A stretch of 58,359 nt of DNA, from positions 1 to 58,359 of the forward strand of contig QGNO01000008.1 of the NCBI GenBank assembly GCA_003228195.2. Reading direction: 5' to 3'. The number at the start of each line of letters is the position of its first letter. Positions within the stretch are counted from its first letter, which is position 1. Below are positions 17,774 through 26,023 of this stretch, one piece after another. The stretch comes from Chloroflexota bacterium (GTDB taxonomy: Bacteria; Chloroflexota; Dehalococcoidia; Lucifugimonadales; QGNO01). The position numbers and the translations under genes were made by a program. The notes below the pieces were generated by a model. It searched no databases, was not told the DNA's origin, and was given only the letters and a program-made list of their open reading frames with translations.

Positions 17774-18448
17774 ATGCCAGCACGAAAAGATACCTATTGG
17801 GAACAACGATTTAAGTCACTTAAGGCCAATAACCCATCTTGGGGCGCTAGGCGCATTAGAGAAGCATTACAAAACTCAATCTCAGAAACCCGAAAAGATG
17901 GCTCTCCAGGCGAAAGATGGATCGGGAACCTGATCAAGCGACTGAAAGACAGTCCAACTTGGCTGGAAGAAGAACGAATGTATCGCACATTCCACTGGCC
18001 AGAATCCATGAATAACGGTGACTTGCCTTGGGAAGCATCGAGTAGCGGACTAGAGCTGTTGCAATTCCTAGACCAAGAAACTAGAGGTTTGAGTGAGCGC
18101 CCTCCAGTTATGCTTGTAAAGTGGTTCTGGAAAATTACTCAAGTAATTCCGCGATTAGCTGTAAGGAATCGGTTTCTTTCAGCTGTACTCTTGTCAACTG
18201 GAGAATTGTACGACCGGTCGACGTTCTTCCGCGAAATCGAGTGGTGGTTGGCTTATCAGCCATGGGAAGGCGAAACCCAAAAAAGCATCTATACCCTAGC
18301 TGTTTCACGGCCAGACGGAGCAATTCCTAAATACCTAAATCAATTATATTCTCAACTTGAAAAGGATATTCACGAATTACTAGAGGGAAATTCAAGCTGG
18401 TTCTGGGAAGTCGAGTCGATTATTACAAAACACCGTGTGATGGCATAA
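17774..18448 (+). CDS. Orphan protein with N-terminal HTH-like segment
   Basis: Not recognised. Of 224 aa, the first 60 residues are basic. They contain a possible helix-turn-helix (Asn-Asn-Pro-Ser-Trp-Gly-Ala-Arg-Arg-Ile-Arg-Glu-Ala-Leu) reminiscent of the DNA-binding end of IS3-type transposases and integrase-linked regulators. A Gly-Glu-Arg-Trp-Ile helix follows. The rest is helical and unusually tryptophan-rich, with no catalytic DDE residues visible. It has its own promoter and no close operon partner. It could be a DNA-binding regulator or a domesticated mobile-element remnant. The function is open. Confidence 0.55.
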   Translation: MPARKDTYWEQRFKSLKANNPSWGARRIREALQNSISETRKDGSPGERWIGNLIKRLKDSPTWLEEERMYRTFHWPESMNNGDLPWEASSSGLELLQFLDQETRGLSERPPVMLVKWFWKITQVIPRLAVRNRFLSAVLLSTGELYDRSTFFREIEWWLAYQPWEGETQKSIYTLAVSRPDGAIPKYLNQLYSQLEKDIHELLEGNSSWFWEVESIITKHRVMA

Positions 18449-18523
18449 GAATTTCTTTAGGCAAGAAAAGATTTAGCATTTGAAATCAAAATATTCATGC
18501 AAGCGAGCGGGGATAGGAAACAA

Positions 18524-19285
18524 ATGAAATGGAATAATGAAAAGGTTGCAGTAATAACTGGGGCAGGATCTGGAATTGGTAGAGCTTCTACACTTGCTCT
18601 GTTAAGAGCCGGGTATGCAGTCAGTCTGGCAGGCAGGCATTTGGAAACACTGGAAGAAACTCTAAGCATGGAAGGGGGGATGGGATCCCGTGCGGTACTC
18701 ATAGAAACGGACGTAAGAGACTACTCATCTGTAAAAGAGCTGTTCTCCAAGACATACGCTACTTTCGGCAGAATAGACATTCTATTCAATAATGCCGGCG
18801 TTGGCGCCCCGTCCATTCCATTCAGCGACCTTTCACTTGAACAGTGGACAACTGTAATAGAGACAAATTTGACTGGGGCTTTTTTATGCGCACAGGAGGC
18901 TTTCAAAATAATGATGGCTCAAAATCCGATGGGAGGCCGAATTATCAACAACGGTTCAATATCTGCCTATGCTCCACGCCCAAATTCAGCTCCCTATACT
19001 TCGACGAAGCACGCAATCACTGGTTTGACGAAATCGATTTCACTTGACGGGCGAAAATACAACATAGCATGCAGTCAAATAGACATTGGCAATGCTGAAA
19101 CAGATTTGACCTCACCTATGCGAAATGGAATATTGCAGCCTTACGGATCTACTGAAATAGAACCTACATTTGAAGTAGAATATGCAGCAAATGCTGTGCT
19201 ATTGATGGCTGATCTTCCATTAAACACCAACGTGCAATTCATGACGCTCATGGCCACGGCAATGCCATACATCGGTAGGGGCTAA
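18524..19285 (+). CDS. Short-chain dehydrogenase/reductase (classical SDR)
   Basis: An NAD(P)-dependent oxidoreductase of about 253 aa. It shows Thr-Gly-Ala-Gly-Ser-Gly-Ile-Gly near the N-terminus, Asn-Asn-Ala-Gly about 80 residues later, a catalytic Ser in Asn-Gly-Ser-Ile-Ser, and Tyr-Thr-Ser-Thr-Lys. The start at 18524 places the coenzyme motif at the normal distance and has a GGA-rich ribosome binding site; an upstream ATG at 18497 adds nine residues. Five bases separate it from the next gene, so the two form a pair. An Arg after strand 2 (Ala-Gly-Arg-His) suggests NADP preference. Confidence 0.83.
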   Translation: MKWNNEKVAVITGAGSGIGRASTLALLRAGYAVSLAGRHLETLEETLSMEGGMGSRAVLIETDVRDYSSVKELFSKTYATFGRIDILFNNAGVGAPSIPFSDLSLEQWTTVIETNLTGAFLCAQEAFKIMMAQNPMGGRIINNGSISAYAPRPNSAPYTSTKHAITGLTKSISLDGRKYNIACSQIDIGNAETDLTSPMRNGILQPYGSTEIEPTFEVEYAANAVLLMADLPLNTNVQFMTLMATAMPYIGRG

Positions 19286-19290
19286 TTAAA

Positions 19291-20238
19291 TTGAAAACAA
19301 TCGTTTACGAAAGATATGGCAATCCTGATGTACTTCAAATAAAGGATCTAGAAACGCCTGTTATTAAAAGTAACGAAGTGCTTATAAAGGTCCGTGCATG
19401 CTCAGTTAATCCTATCGATTGGAAAATCCGAAAGGGCTTTCTCCCAGGAAGATTACTTTTAGGGCTTTTCAAACCCAGAATGCGAATACTTGGATTTGAT
19501 ATGGCTGGAATTGTTGAATCAATTGGCAAAGACGTGTCTCTCTTTTCTGATGGAGACGAAGTCTTCTGCGGAACAATGGGAGGCAGCTACGCAGAATATG
19601 TAGCTATTCCAGAAACTGCTGCCATAACATTGAAACCGGCCAATATGACATTCGAAGAGGCTGCCGCAGTACCATTAGCGGCTGTTACTGCCCTGCAAGC
19701 CCTTCGTAACAAAGCAAATATCCGCAACGGCCATCAGGTGTTGGTCCATGGTGCCTCCGGCGGAGTGGGTACTTTCGGTGTACAGATTGCCAAAGCGTTA
19801 GGTGGTGAAGTGACCGGCGTTACAAGTACACACAATCTTGAGTTAGTAGCATCTCTTGGTGCCACAAAGGTGATTGATTACACCAAGGAAGACTTTGCAA
19901 CAAACGACCAGACTTACGATATCGTTTTTGATGCGGTTGGGAAAAGCTCCTTTTACCATTATAAAAGTTCGCTAACCCAAAATGGGGTTTACGTAACTGC
20001 AACTCCGCGTATTAGCGACGCGATACCGATAATATGCACGTCCATGGGAACCGGGAAAAAATCTAAGACGCTACTGACTAATGCGAATTCTGACGATTTG
20101 ATTTTCATAAGAGATCTTGTCGAAACCGGACAGCTACGATCAATAATTGACAAACGCTACGAATACAATCAAATAGTTCAAGCTCACCAATACGCAGAAA
20201 AAGAGCACTCTAAAGGCAAAGTGATCATTGCTTTCTAA
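19291..20238 (+). CDS. Zinc-independent quinone oxidoreductase/MDR-family reductase
   Basis: A 315-aa medium-chain dehydrogenase/reductase of the quinone oxidoreductase type. The N-terminal GroES-like domain (Val-Asn-Pro-Ile-Asp-Trp-Lys-Ile-Arg-Lys-Gly) lacks the cysteines of the structural and catalytic zinc sites. The Rossmann motif Val-His-Gly-Ala-Ser-Gly-Gly-Val-Gly-Thr-Phe lies near 152-162. Such enzymes usually use NADPH to reduce quinones or activated alkenes. The start is TTG, five bases after the SDR stop, which suggests co-expression and possibly a shared pathway. Confidence 0.83.
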   Translation: MKTIVYERYGNPDVLQIKDLETPVIKSNEVLIKVRACSVNPIDWKIRKGFLPGRLLLGLFKPRMRILGFDMAGIVESIGKDVSLFSDGDEVFCGTMGGSYAEYVAIPETAAITLKPANMTFEEAAAVPLAAVTALQALRNKANIRNGHQVLVHGASGGVGTFGVQIAKALGGEVTGVTSTHNLELVASLGATKVIDYTKEDFATNDQTYDIVFDAVGKSSFYHYKSSLTQNGVYVTATPRISDAIPIICTSMGTGKKSKTLLTNANSDDLIFIRDLVETGQLRSIIDKRYEYNQIVQAHQYAEKEHSKGKVIIAF

Positions 20239-20328
20239 GGAAAAAGTTGCAATACGACCGAAATTAAGAAGTCTTCCCACTGCCTGTGTACACCTGCCCG
20301 TAGTCGTCATGGTTTTTTCTCTAAGAAA

Positions 20329-20354
20329 GAGGCGCTCGCATCAGCTGCGCCCTC
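20329..20354 (-). terminator. Possible terminator after amidase gene
   Basis: Reading the minus strand, a GC-rich imperfect stem (20347-20354 with 20329-20335, one bulged base) is followed by TTTCTT. It lies about 85 bp beyond the amidase stop. The T tract is short, so the call is tentative. Confidence 0.35.
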
Positions 20355-20437
20355 AATAAACTGTTCCTTTTTAGGTACGGTTTCAATTTCCTCAGATGTT
20401 CAAATGGGAGAAGGTCAAATTTACACTCACCATCCGT

Positions 20438-21859
20438 CTAAATTATCGGATGCCGCGTGTGCCACTCTGTGGCCTGCTCATAAGCATATGCAACGCGATA
20501 AAGTAGCGGTTCCTGCAATCGCTGGCCATGGAGCATTAGCCCGATTGGCCACTTGTCGTTATTCCCGAAGCCGCATGGCACGGACACGGCCGGGTGGCCG
20601 CACACGCTGGCCATACCGTTGCGCCAGACAGCTCGGGAGCGGGCGGGAACAGTCCTGCCTCGAATGGTGGCTGTCTCGGCGTCCCAGGCGTCGCCGTAGG
20701 TGCTGCCCGTAGGCATAGCGATGACATCTACTTCCTTTAGTACTGCGTCCACCTCCTGCTTAACGTGGGTGAGCTTCAAAACGGCCTGGAAGTGGTCTTT
20801 CAAAGGTCTTTGCAGGGATGCCTCCAGATTCGCGCGCACCTCTGGCCAGGCAGCCATTTGCTCCTCAGTAAAATTCTCCAAATAATAGAGCGCTCCGCCA
20901 CCGCCTGCGGCCTGCATTAGGGCGCGAGACTCGCCAGCGAGTGGAACTCTCACCTCGATAATCGAAGCACCTAATTCTTCAAGAACACCAATAGCACGGC
21001 GAACCACCAGTTCCTCCTCCTCGCTCAGCCAGTCCTTCCAGACCCAGTTGTCCGCCGGCACACCAATGCGCATGCCTTTGATCCCATCCCTGAGCCATGC
21101 TCGGTGATCGTACCTGGGTTCGTTGACGCTCGCAGGATCCTTAGGATCGTACATCCCTAAAATATCCATCATGATGGCATTGTCCTCTACAGTCTTCGTC
21201 AATGGTCCAGCCTGGTCGCACGTCAAAGGGGATGCCTTGACACCAAATCCACTAATGCGGCTTTGAGTCGGCCGCATACCCACGAGGCTGCTGTTGCTGG
21301 CAGGATGACGCACCGAGCCTCCAGTATCCGCTCCTATAGAGGCTAGGCCCATTGATGCTGCTGTTGCTGACCCGGACCCACTGCTCGACGTCCCCGGGCT
21401 TCTTGTGGGGTCCCAGGCATTGCGGCAGCCCACAGGACCGCCGAGATCCCGTTCGATCCCGATTCCAGGGTCCACCTTGCCCATCAGTATGCCTCCGGCC
21501 TCCTTAAGCAAGGTATGGATCGTGGAGCTCTCGGTGGGCATGTAGTGCTGAGCAGGATCCCGAGGGCCTTCAAAGGTAGTTGGAACCCCCTTGACGTCGA
21601 TCCAGTCTTTTAGAGTGTACGGTATGCCATGAAACGGGCCTCGATAGGCTCCGTGCATAATTTCCTTTTCAGCCTCCTTGGCCTGCATCAATGCGTGCTC
21701 CGGAGTCGGCGTTATGAAGGAGAACAGAATAGGCTGGAGCCTTTCCATCCTTTGAATGGTGGCCTCGGTTAACTCTCTGGGCGAGATCTGCCGTCGCTGA
21801 ATTTGAGAGGCGAGGTTGGTAATAGTAGCGTTATCCAAATCTAGGTTGGTTGTCGTCAC
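20438..21859 (-). CDS. Amidase-signature family amidase
   Basis: An AS-family hydrolase of about 473 aa that cleaves carboxamides. The triad is visible: Lys in Tyr-Thr-Leu-Lys-Asp-Trp (about 84), the cis-Ser in a Pro-Gly-Thr-Ser-Ser-Ser-Gly loop (about 158), and the nucleophile Ser in Asp-Thr-Gly-Gly-Ser (about 182). The GatA-specific Tyr-Gly-Leu-Val-Ser stretch is absent, so this is a catabolic amidase and not a second GatA. I chose GTG 21859 because GGAGGG lies four bases before it; GTG 21880 would add seven residues. It is last in the ABC importer operon, so imported amides or peptides are the likely substrates. Visibly more GC-rich than its upstream neighbours. Confidence 0.85.
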   Translation of the reverse strand: MTTTNLDLDNATITNLASQIQRRQISPRELTEATIQRMERLQPILFSFITPTPEHALMQAKEAEKEIMHGAYRGPFHGIPYTLKDWIDVKGVPTTFEGPRDPAQHYMPTESSTIHTLLKEAGGILMGKVDPGIGIERDLGGPVGCRNAWDPTRSPGTSSSGSGSATAASMGLASIGADTGGSVRHPASNSSLVGMRPTQSRISGFGVKASPLTCDQAGPLTKTVEDNAIMMDILGMYDPKDPASVNEPRYDHRAWLRDGIKGMRIGVPADNWVWKDWLSEEEELVVRRAIGVLEELGASIIEVRVPLAGESRALMQAAGGGGALYYLENFTEEQMAAWPEVRANLEASLQRPLKDHFQAVLKLTHVKQEVDAVLKEVDVIAMPTGSTYGDAWDAETATIRGRTVPARSRAVWRNGMASVCGHPAVSVPCGFGNNDKWPIGLMLHGQRLQEPLLYRVAYAYEQATEWHTRHPII

Positions 21860-21901
21860 GTTTCCCTCCAATGGCTTCACTAAGTTTAGCGTTTAGGTAG
21901 A

Positions 21902-22855
21902 TCAGCGGCCCCGCAGCCTGGGATCAAGTACATCCCTCAGGGCGTCTCCGAAAACGTTGACTGCGAAAACCAGCAAAGTAAGAGAGAATCCTGGAAACAG
22001 CACAATCCACGGTGATGTGGTGAAAAAGCGCATCGCCTGACCGCTAAGCAGACCTCCCCAAGACAATGCGCCTGGAGTCCCGATTCCCAGGAAGCTGAGT
22101 GATGCTTCGATGAGGATAGCGGAACCTATCAGGCCAGAGGCGATGATAATCAGCGGGGCGAAAGTGTTGGGCATCACGTGTCTGAACATGATCCGGATAT
22201 CTGTGGCCCCGATAGCCGTAGCAGCTTCCACGTAAGGCATTTGTTTTATGCTGAGTGAGGTCGAGCGCACCACGCGGGTAACCCGCGGGCTGAAAACGAT
22301 GACCAATGCCACCATAACATTATTTATTGAAGCACCAAAGGCAGCCACCAAGGCCAATGCGAGCAGCAGTGATGGAAAAGCAGTTAACGCATCTACGAAA
22401 CGCTGGATAGTTAGGTCGTATTTGCCCCCTATATATGCGCTGGTGACCCCGAGAACTGCCCCAACAACAGCGGCGCCCAGCATACTGGCCAGACCGATAT
22501 ATATCGAGATTCGGGATCCCAAAACGATTCTGCTGAACAGATCCCTTCCCAAAAAGTCAGTACCTAACCAGTGCTCCCCGCTTGGGGGCAGCAATCGATC
22601 CCGCGCATATGTAGCCGTCGGGTCATGAGAAGCTATTAGTGGGGCGGCGATGGCAACAAGAAAAAAGAGGACCATCAAGAATAGTCCCGCGCCACCCAAC
22701 GGTTTGTAACGCATGAAGCGAGCAATGGATCGCAGCCACTGACGCCAATTACCCTTTCGAGTCTGGGGCAGACTTAGTTCAACTTGCGAGTCCTGCTTAA
22801 CAATACCGGTCACGCCGTCTCCTTTTCGAGTGTTGGGGCCTCCCGAACTACTCAT
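21902..22855 (-). CDS. ABC importer permease, DppC/OppC type
   Basis: Inner-membrane permease of a peptide/nickel-class (family 5) importer, 317 aa. A cytoplasmic N-terminal tail of about 45 residues precedes the first helix. A Gly-Thr-Asp-x-Leu-Gly-Arg-Asp motif typical of OppC follows. The EAA-like coupling loop (Glu-Ala-Ala-Thr-Ala-Ile-Gly-Ala-x-Asp) with a downstream His-Val-Met-Pro-Asn lies near 210-230. Its start overlaps the end of the DppB-type gene by eight bases. The amidase begins about 42 bp downstream. Confidence 0.9.
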   Translation of the reverse strand: MSSSGGPNTRKGDGVTGIVKQDSQVELSLPQTRKGNWRQWLRSIARFMRYKPLGGAGLFLMVLFFLVAIAAPLIASHDPTATYARDRLLPPSGEHWLGTDFLGRDLFSRIVLGSRISIYIGLASMLGAAVVGAVLGVTSAYIGGKYDLTIQRFVDALTAFPSLLLALALVAAFGASINNVMVALVIVFSPRVTRVVRSTSLSIKQMPYVEAATAIGATDIRIMFRHVMPNTFAPLIIIASGLIGSAILIEASLSFLGIGTPGALSWGGLLSGQAMRFFTTSPWIVLFPGFSLTLLVFAVNVFGDALRDVLDPRLRGR

Positions 22856-23807
22856 AACGGATTCTAGGGTCTAACCAAGCGTAGGTTAGATCCACTAATA
22901 AGTTGACCACAAGAGCAAGAACTGCAAAATAAATGATATAGATTTGGATCATTGGCAGGTCTCGCGAAAGAAGGGCGGCGACCAATCCTCCACCAACACC
23001 CGGAACACTGAATACTGCCTCTATGACCACCGTTCCCGACAGCAATGCACCAACCTGGAATCCGAAGGTGGTCACCACAGGCAAAAGTGCGTTCCGTACT
23101 GCATGTCGCCAGATTACAATCGTATTAGATAAGCCTTTAGATCGTGCCGTACGCACGTAGTCGTCTCCTAAGACTTCCAAAAGTTGTGTTCGCATCATAC
23201 GCAGCAACAACCCATTACTTGCAAATCCTAGGGCTAACGCCGGGAAGACCAGCTGCTGGATGCTAACTACCGGATCGACCCACATGTGGGAAAAGCCCAC
23301 AGGAGGCATCCAACGGAATATCGTAGAGAGCCCAAGGATAACGAGAAGGCCAGCGAAAAAGCTAGGTGTGGCTAAGCCCAATATAGCCCATCCCCTCAGT
23401 ATCACATCCAGCAAGCTGTCCCTCCTCACCGCCGCAAGAATGCCGATCGGTATGCCTACGGCTGCCACGGTTAGAGCGGACAATGCAGCAAGCTGGAGCG
23501 TTACTGGAATCTGATTCTTTATCTGCGCTGAGATTGACCGGCGAGTGACGTAAGACTCGCCCAAGTCCCCGCGCACCATATCCCATACCCATTGTCCGAA
23601 TTGGACGTAGATCGGCTTATCCAGTCCCAAGTCCTCCCGCAGTCTGAGTACGTCTTCATGAGCGAAGGAACCCTGCCCTGCAGGACCAGAAAGAATAATT
23701 TCGGCTACATCACCCGGGAGAACGCGGAGCAATATGAAAATAGCGAGAGCAGTCCCGATGAGAGTAGGGATGAAAAGCAACAGTCTTTTGAGGATATACT
23801 CTTTCAT
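22848..23807 (-). CDS. ABC importer permease, DppB/OppB type
   Basis: The second permease subunit, 319 aa. The N-terminal segment Lys-Arg-Leu-Leu-Leu-Phe-Ile-Pro-Thr-Leu runs into helix 1, followed by Leu-Pro-Gly-Asp. A Gly-Leu-Asp-x-Pro-Ile-x-Val-Gln-Phe motif lies in the extracytoplasmic loop, and the coupling loop Tyr-Val-Arg-Thr-Ala-Arg-Ser-Lys-Gly-Leu is near 235-245, all standard for DppB/OppB. It is preceded by an 86-bp spacer that contains a long stem-loop. No DppD/DppF ATPase genes are in the window. Confidence 0.9.
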   Translation of the reverse strand: MKEYILKRLLLFIPTLIGTALAIFILLRVLPGDVAEIILSGPAGQGSFAHEDVLRLREDLGLDKPIYVQFGQWVWDMVRGDLGESYVTRRSISAQIKNQIPVTLQLAALSALTVAAVGIPIGILAAVRRDSLLDVILRGWAILGLATPSFFAGLLVILGLSTIFRWMPPVGFSHMWVDPVVSIQQLVFPALALGFASNGLLLRMMRTQLLEVLGDDYVRTARSKGLSNTIVIWRHAVRNALLPVVTTFGFQVGALLSGTVVIEAVFSVPGVGGGLVAALLSRDLPMIQIYIIYFAVLALVVNLLVDLTYAWLDPRIRYE

Positions 23808-23819
23808 GCCTTATGCCAT

Positions 23820-23864
23820 AACGTCCGCGGTGGCGGACTCGTTGACCGGGCCACCGCGGACGTT
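23820..23864 (-). promoter_or_regulatory. Intercistronic stem-loop between binding-protein and permease genes
   Basis: A perfect 15-bp inverted repeat (23820-23834 with 23850-23864, 15-nt loop) occupies the gap after the solute-binding-protein stop and ends 12 bp before the permease start. It has no T tract. Such hairpins often protect upstream binding-protein mRNA or partially attenuate downstream permease expression. That role is inferred from position. Confidence 0.7.
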
Positions 23865-23893
23865 TGTTGACGGACTAGTATCTATTGGCTCTA

Positions 23894-25693
23894 CTATGGA
23901 GCCAGCCAGACGTTCTCCAAACTGTAACCCACGTTGGGATCAGGAGGCGGTGTGTAGCCGCGCCAGTTTCCTCGGTTGATCCAGAAGTTAGGGCCAGTGG
24001 CAATACTGATCATGGCTGCGTCTTCGTAGACTATCTTGGCCATCTCGCGTAGGTAGCCACCCCTAGTTGTCTTATCAGGCTCCACGTTCTGTTTGGCGTG
24101 GAGATCCCAGAACTTATCGTTGGTCCAACCATTCGTGTAATTCCTACCACCGTCCGGCCATAGCGGGTAAACGTTAAGCGTCATCGCATCTGGATCGGCA
24201 AAGCGGCCATTGTGGGCGGTCGACATTATCTGGTAGTCGCCTTTCCTAACTTTCTCGCTGGTTGCGCCATAACCTCCTCCCAGCGCTACGGTAATGTCAA
24301 CGTAGATATCCCTGTTCAATTGCCCCGCAACGGCTTCGCATTTATGCTGGGTCGGGGTAGCACACAAGTACAACAGACTCAGTTTATTGTCGGGACCATA
24401 ACCAGCATCAACCATGAGTTGCTTAGCATCCACAACCATCTTGGCCCTCGAGGCAGGGTCAGGGTTGAAAGCAGGCATGTCAGAGTACCAGCCTTCAAGA
24501 GTGTTGATCCATGTGTCCCTCAAGTTGAATCCCACCATGATTGTCCCCTCACCATCGTACAGACCATCAATGTACTCTTGCGGGTCTACAGCCAATCGTA
24601 TGGCTTTCCGGACTTTATCGGCGTTGGGATCTCCTACCGGACCAAGGGCCGGGTCTTGAACGTTAAGTTGAATACCCTCCCAGCGATACTGGGCATGCGG
24701 GTGCAATAATATTTTATCGCCCAAGTCCTTCTTGAGTTGCTGCATTTCAGACATCCTGAAGTTAGGAGCCAATGGACCCAGAACATCCAGACGACCTGCC
24801 CTGATATTAGCCAGGATAGCACTATCGTCTGACATGAGCACATGCTCAATTGAATCTAAGTAGGGGAGGCCCGCTTTGAAGTAATTCGGGTTTCGCTCCC
24901 AAACCATTCTGGCGCCGACCTCGTAGTTGTTCATGTCAATCTTGAAGGGACCTGTGCCGACGTACTCTCCCTTGTCCGGGTCAATGTCCCGGTATCCCCC
25001 TCCTGCGTCATCTATGGCCTTGGTGTATTTCGAAGGTGTATAGAGGACGGAGGGACTACCCAAACAGGCTATCGTGGACGCTCTAGGTGCCGTGAATCGA
25101 ATGGAGATTTCATGGGTTCCAGTAATCTCTAATCCCGGCTCAGCCAGCTTGTTGCCGCTCTCATCTAGAACCTTCTTCACATAGGTCCGCAAGCACGCTT
25201 GAGTATTGGCTGGCGTTTTGTTTGGTCTCTCCACATACCGGAAGAGTTGGTAATATACGTCTTCAATAGTGAACGGGTCACCCTCATGGTCCATAATGCC
25301 GTCGATAAGCTTGACCTTCAAGGTCAGGCCGTCATCGCTCATCTGCCATGATTCGGCTAAATCCCCTTCAAACGTTTCCCGGTCTGTGGGGCTAATGCGG
25401 ATCAACTCGTTCCACATATTTCCACCGGCTCCCAGTTTTTGCCAGCTAAAACCAAAAACGTTGCTGGCAGGATCGAAAGCCCATGAACCAGTCGCCGGGA
25501 CTGTGACAGTACCGCCATAAACCGGCGCACCATCCGTTGATGCCGCAGAAGTTCCGGTGTCAGCACTTGAAGGTACCGCAACAGTCGGAGCAGCAGGGAC
25601 AGAATCGTCCCCGGAACTGCAAGCCAAAGTAGCTAACAGAACAATCACCAACATTGCCCCGGCCAATCCTCTTTTTGAAATTAAATTCCGCAT
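23894..25693 (-). CDS. Family-5 ABC solute-binding lipoprotein
   Basis: A 599-aa extracellular binding protein (SBP_bac_5, DppA/OppA class). The N-terminus is a lipoprotein signal with a basic start, a hydrophobic core and Ala-Thr-Leu-Ala-Cys as a slightly atypical lipobox (Cys about residue 26). A Ser/Thr/Ala-rich linker follows. The mature domain has the family segments Asp-Leu-Ala-Glu-Ser-Trp, Val-Tyr-Tyr-Gln-Leu-Phe-Arg-Tyr, Tyr-Val-Gly-Thr-Gly-Pro-Phe, and Lys-Ala-Ile-Arg-Leu-Ala-Val-Asp. GGAGG lies seven bases before the ATG. It is first in a four-gene operon with two permeases and an amidase, so it probably captures peptides or amide-bearing compounds. Confidence 0.9.
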   Translation of the reverse strand: MRNLISKRGLAGAMLVIVLLATLACSSGDDSVPAAPTVAVPSSADTGTSAASTDGAPVYGGTVTVPATGSWAFDPASNVFGFSWQKLGAGGNMWNELIRISPTDRETFEGDLAESWQMSDDGLTLKVKLIDGIMDHEGDPFTIEDVYYQLFRYVERPNKTPANTQACLRTYVKKVLDESGNKLAEPGLEITGTHEISIRFTAPRASTIACLGSPSVLYTPSKYTKAIDDAGGGYRDIDPDKGEYVGTGPFKIDMNNYEVGARMVWERNPNYFKAGLPYLDSIEHVLMSDDSAILANIRAGRLDVLGPLAPNFRMSEMQQLKKDLGDKILLHPHAQYRWEGIQLNVQDPALGPVGDPNADKVRKAIRLAVDPQEYIDGLYDGEGTIMVGFNLRDTWINTLEGWYSDMPAFNPDPASRAKMVVDAKQLMVDAGYGPDNKLSLLYLCATPTQHKCEAVAGQLNRDIYVDITVALGGGYGATSEKVRKGDYQIMSTAHNGRFADPDAMTLNVYPLWPDGGRNYTNGWTNDKFWDLHAKQNVEPDKTTRGGYLREMAKIVYEDAAMISIATGPNFWINRGNWRGYTPPPDPNVGYSLENVWLAP

Positions 25694-25789
25694 TTATTAC
25701 CTCCGTCAACTTGTACGCATTGCTTCATTTTCCATTATTAAAAACCAAGATGCACATCTTAAAACCCCGTATTGTAATATCCACATTTT

Positions 25790-25818
25790 AGGCTAGCATT
25801 AGGGAATGTAGTTGTCAA
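25790..25818 (-). promoter_or_regulatory. Candidate promoter of the ABC importer operon
   Basis: On the minus strand a perfect TTGACA (25818-25813) is followed after 17 bp by TAGCCT (25795-25790), which is preceded by TG-N, an extended -10 element that could offset the poor hexamer. The operon start codon lies about 95 bp downstream. Confidence 0.4.
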
Positions 25819-25852
25819 TATTACTGGATCAATGCACTTTTTGTGATTTTTT

Positions 25853-25879
25853 TCATCAAGACTCATCAACGTTCGTCAA
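25853..25879 (+). repeat. Three 10-bp-phased heptamer repeats (likely operator)
   Basis: TCATCAA at 25853-25859, TCATCAA at 25863-25869 and TCGTCAA at 25873-25879 recur at exactly one helical turn, so all three lie on the same DNA face. They sit about 35-60 bp upstream of the candidate -35 of the ABC operon, a position suited to an activator. Confidence 0.55.
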
Positions 25880-26023
25880 TTCAGTAAGTTAACAACTAGG
25901 CATAAAAGGTGCTCCTTATTCATATCGATCAGTAATGCCCACCTTGACGGAGATAATGCAGCAATATAAGTTACCTTCGGATAATGGAAAATTCGCGATA
26001 CAAACCTGATTTAGGGGAGAGAA

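Larger units (their letters stand above)
25694..26023 (+). other. Divergent intergenic regulatory region
   Basis: A 330-bp gap between the divergently transcribed ABC operon (minus) and the UlaG-like gene (plus). It is AT-rich and holds a candidate minus-strand promoter (25790-25818) and three phased heptamer repeats (25853-25879). TTGACG at 25944 with TATAAG 15 bp downstream is a weak plus-strand promoter candidate. No convincing ORF is seen. Confidence 0.6.

Noticed and set aside
17774-18448. Complete IS3-type transposase
   Set aside because: Only the first helices look similar. No DDE catalytic residues, second frame, terminal inverted repeats or target duplication were seen.
20404-20712. 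Arg-rich plus-strand frame opposite the amidase gene
   Set aside because: It overlaps the 3' end of the amidase on the other strand, has an Arg/Trp/Pro composition typical of antisense frames in GC-rich genes, and no family resemblance.
20438-21859. A second gatA
   Set aside because: The amidase-signature triad is present, but the loop after Ser182 lacks the GatA wording, and the gene is tied to an importer operon, not to gatC.
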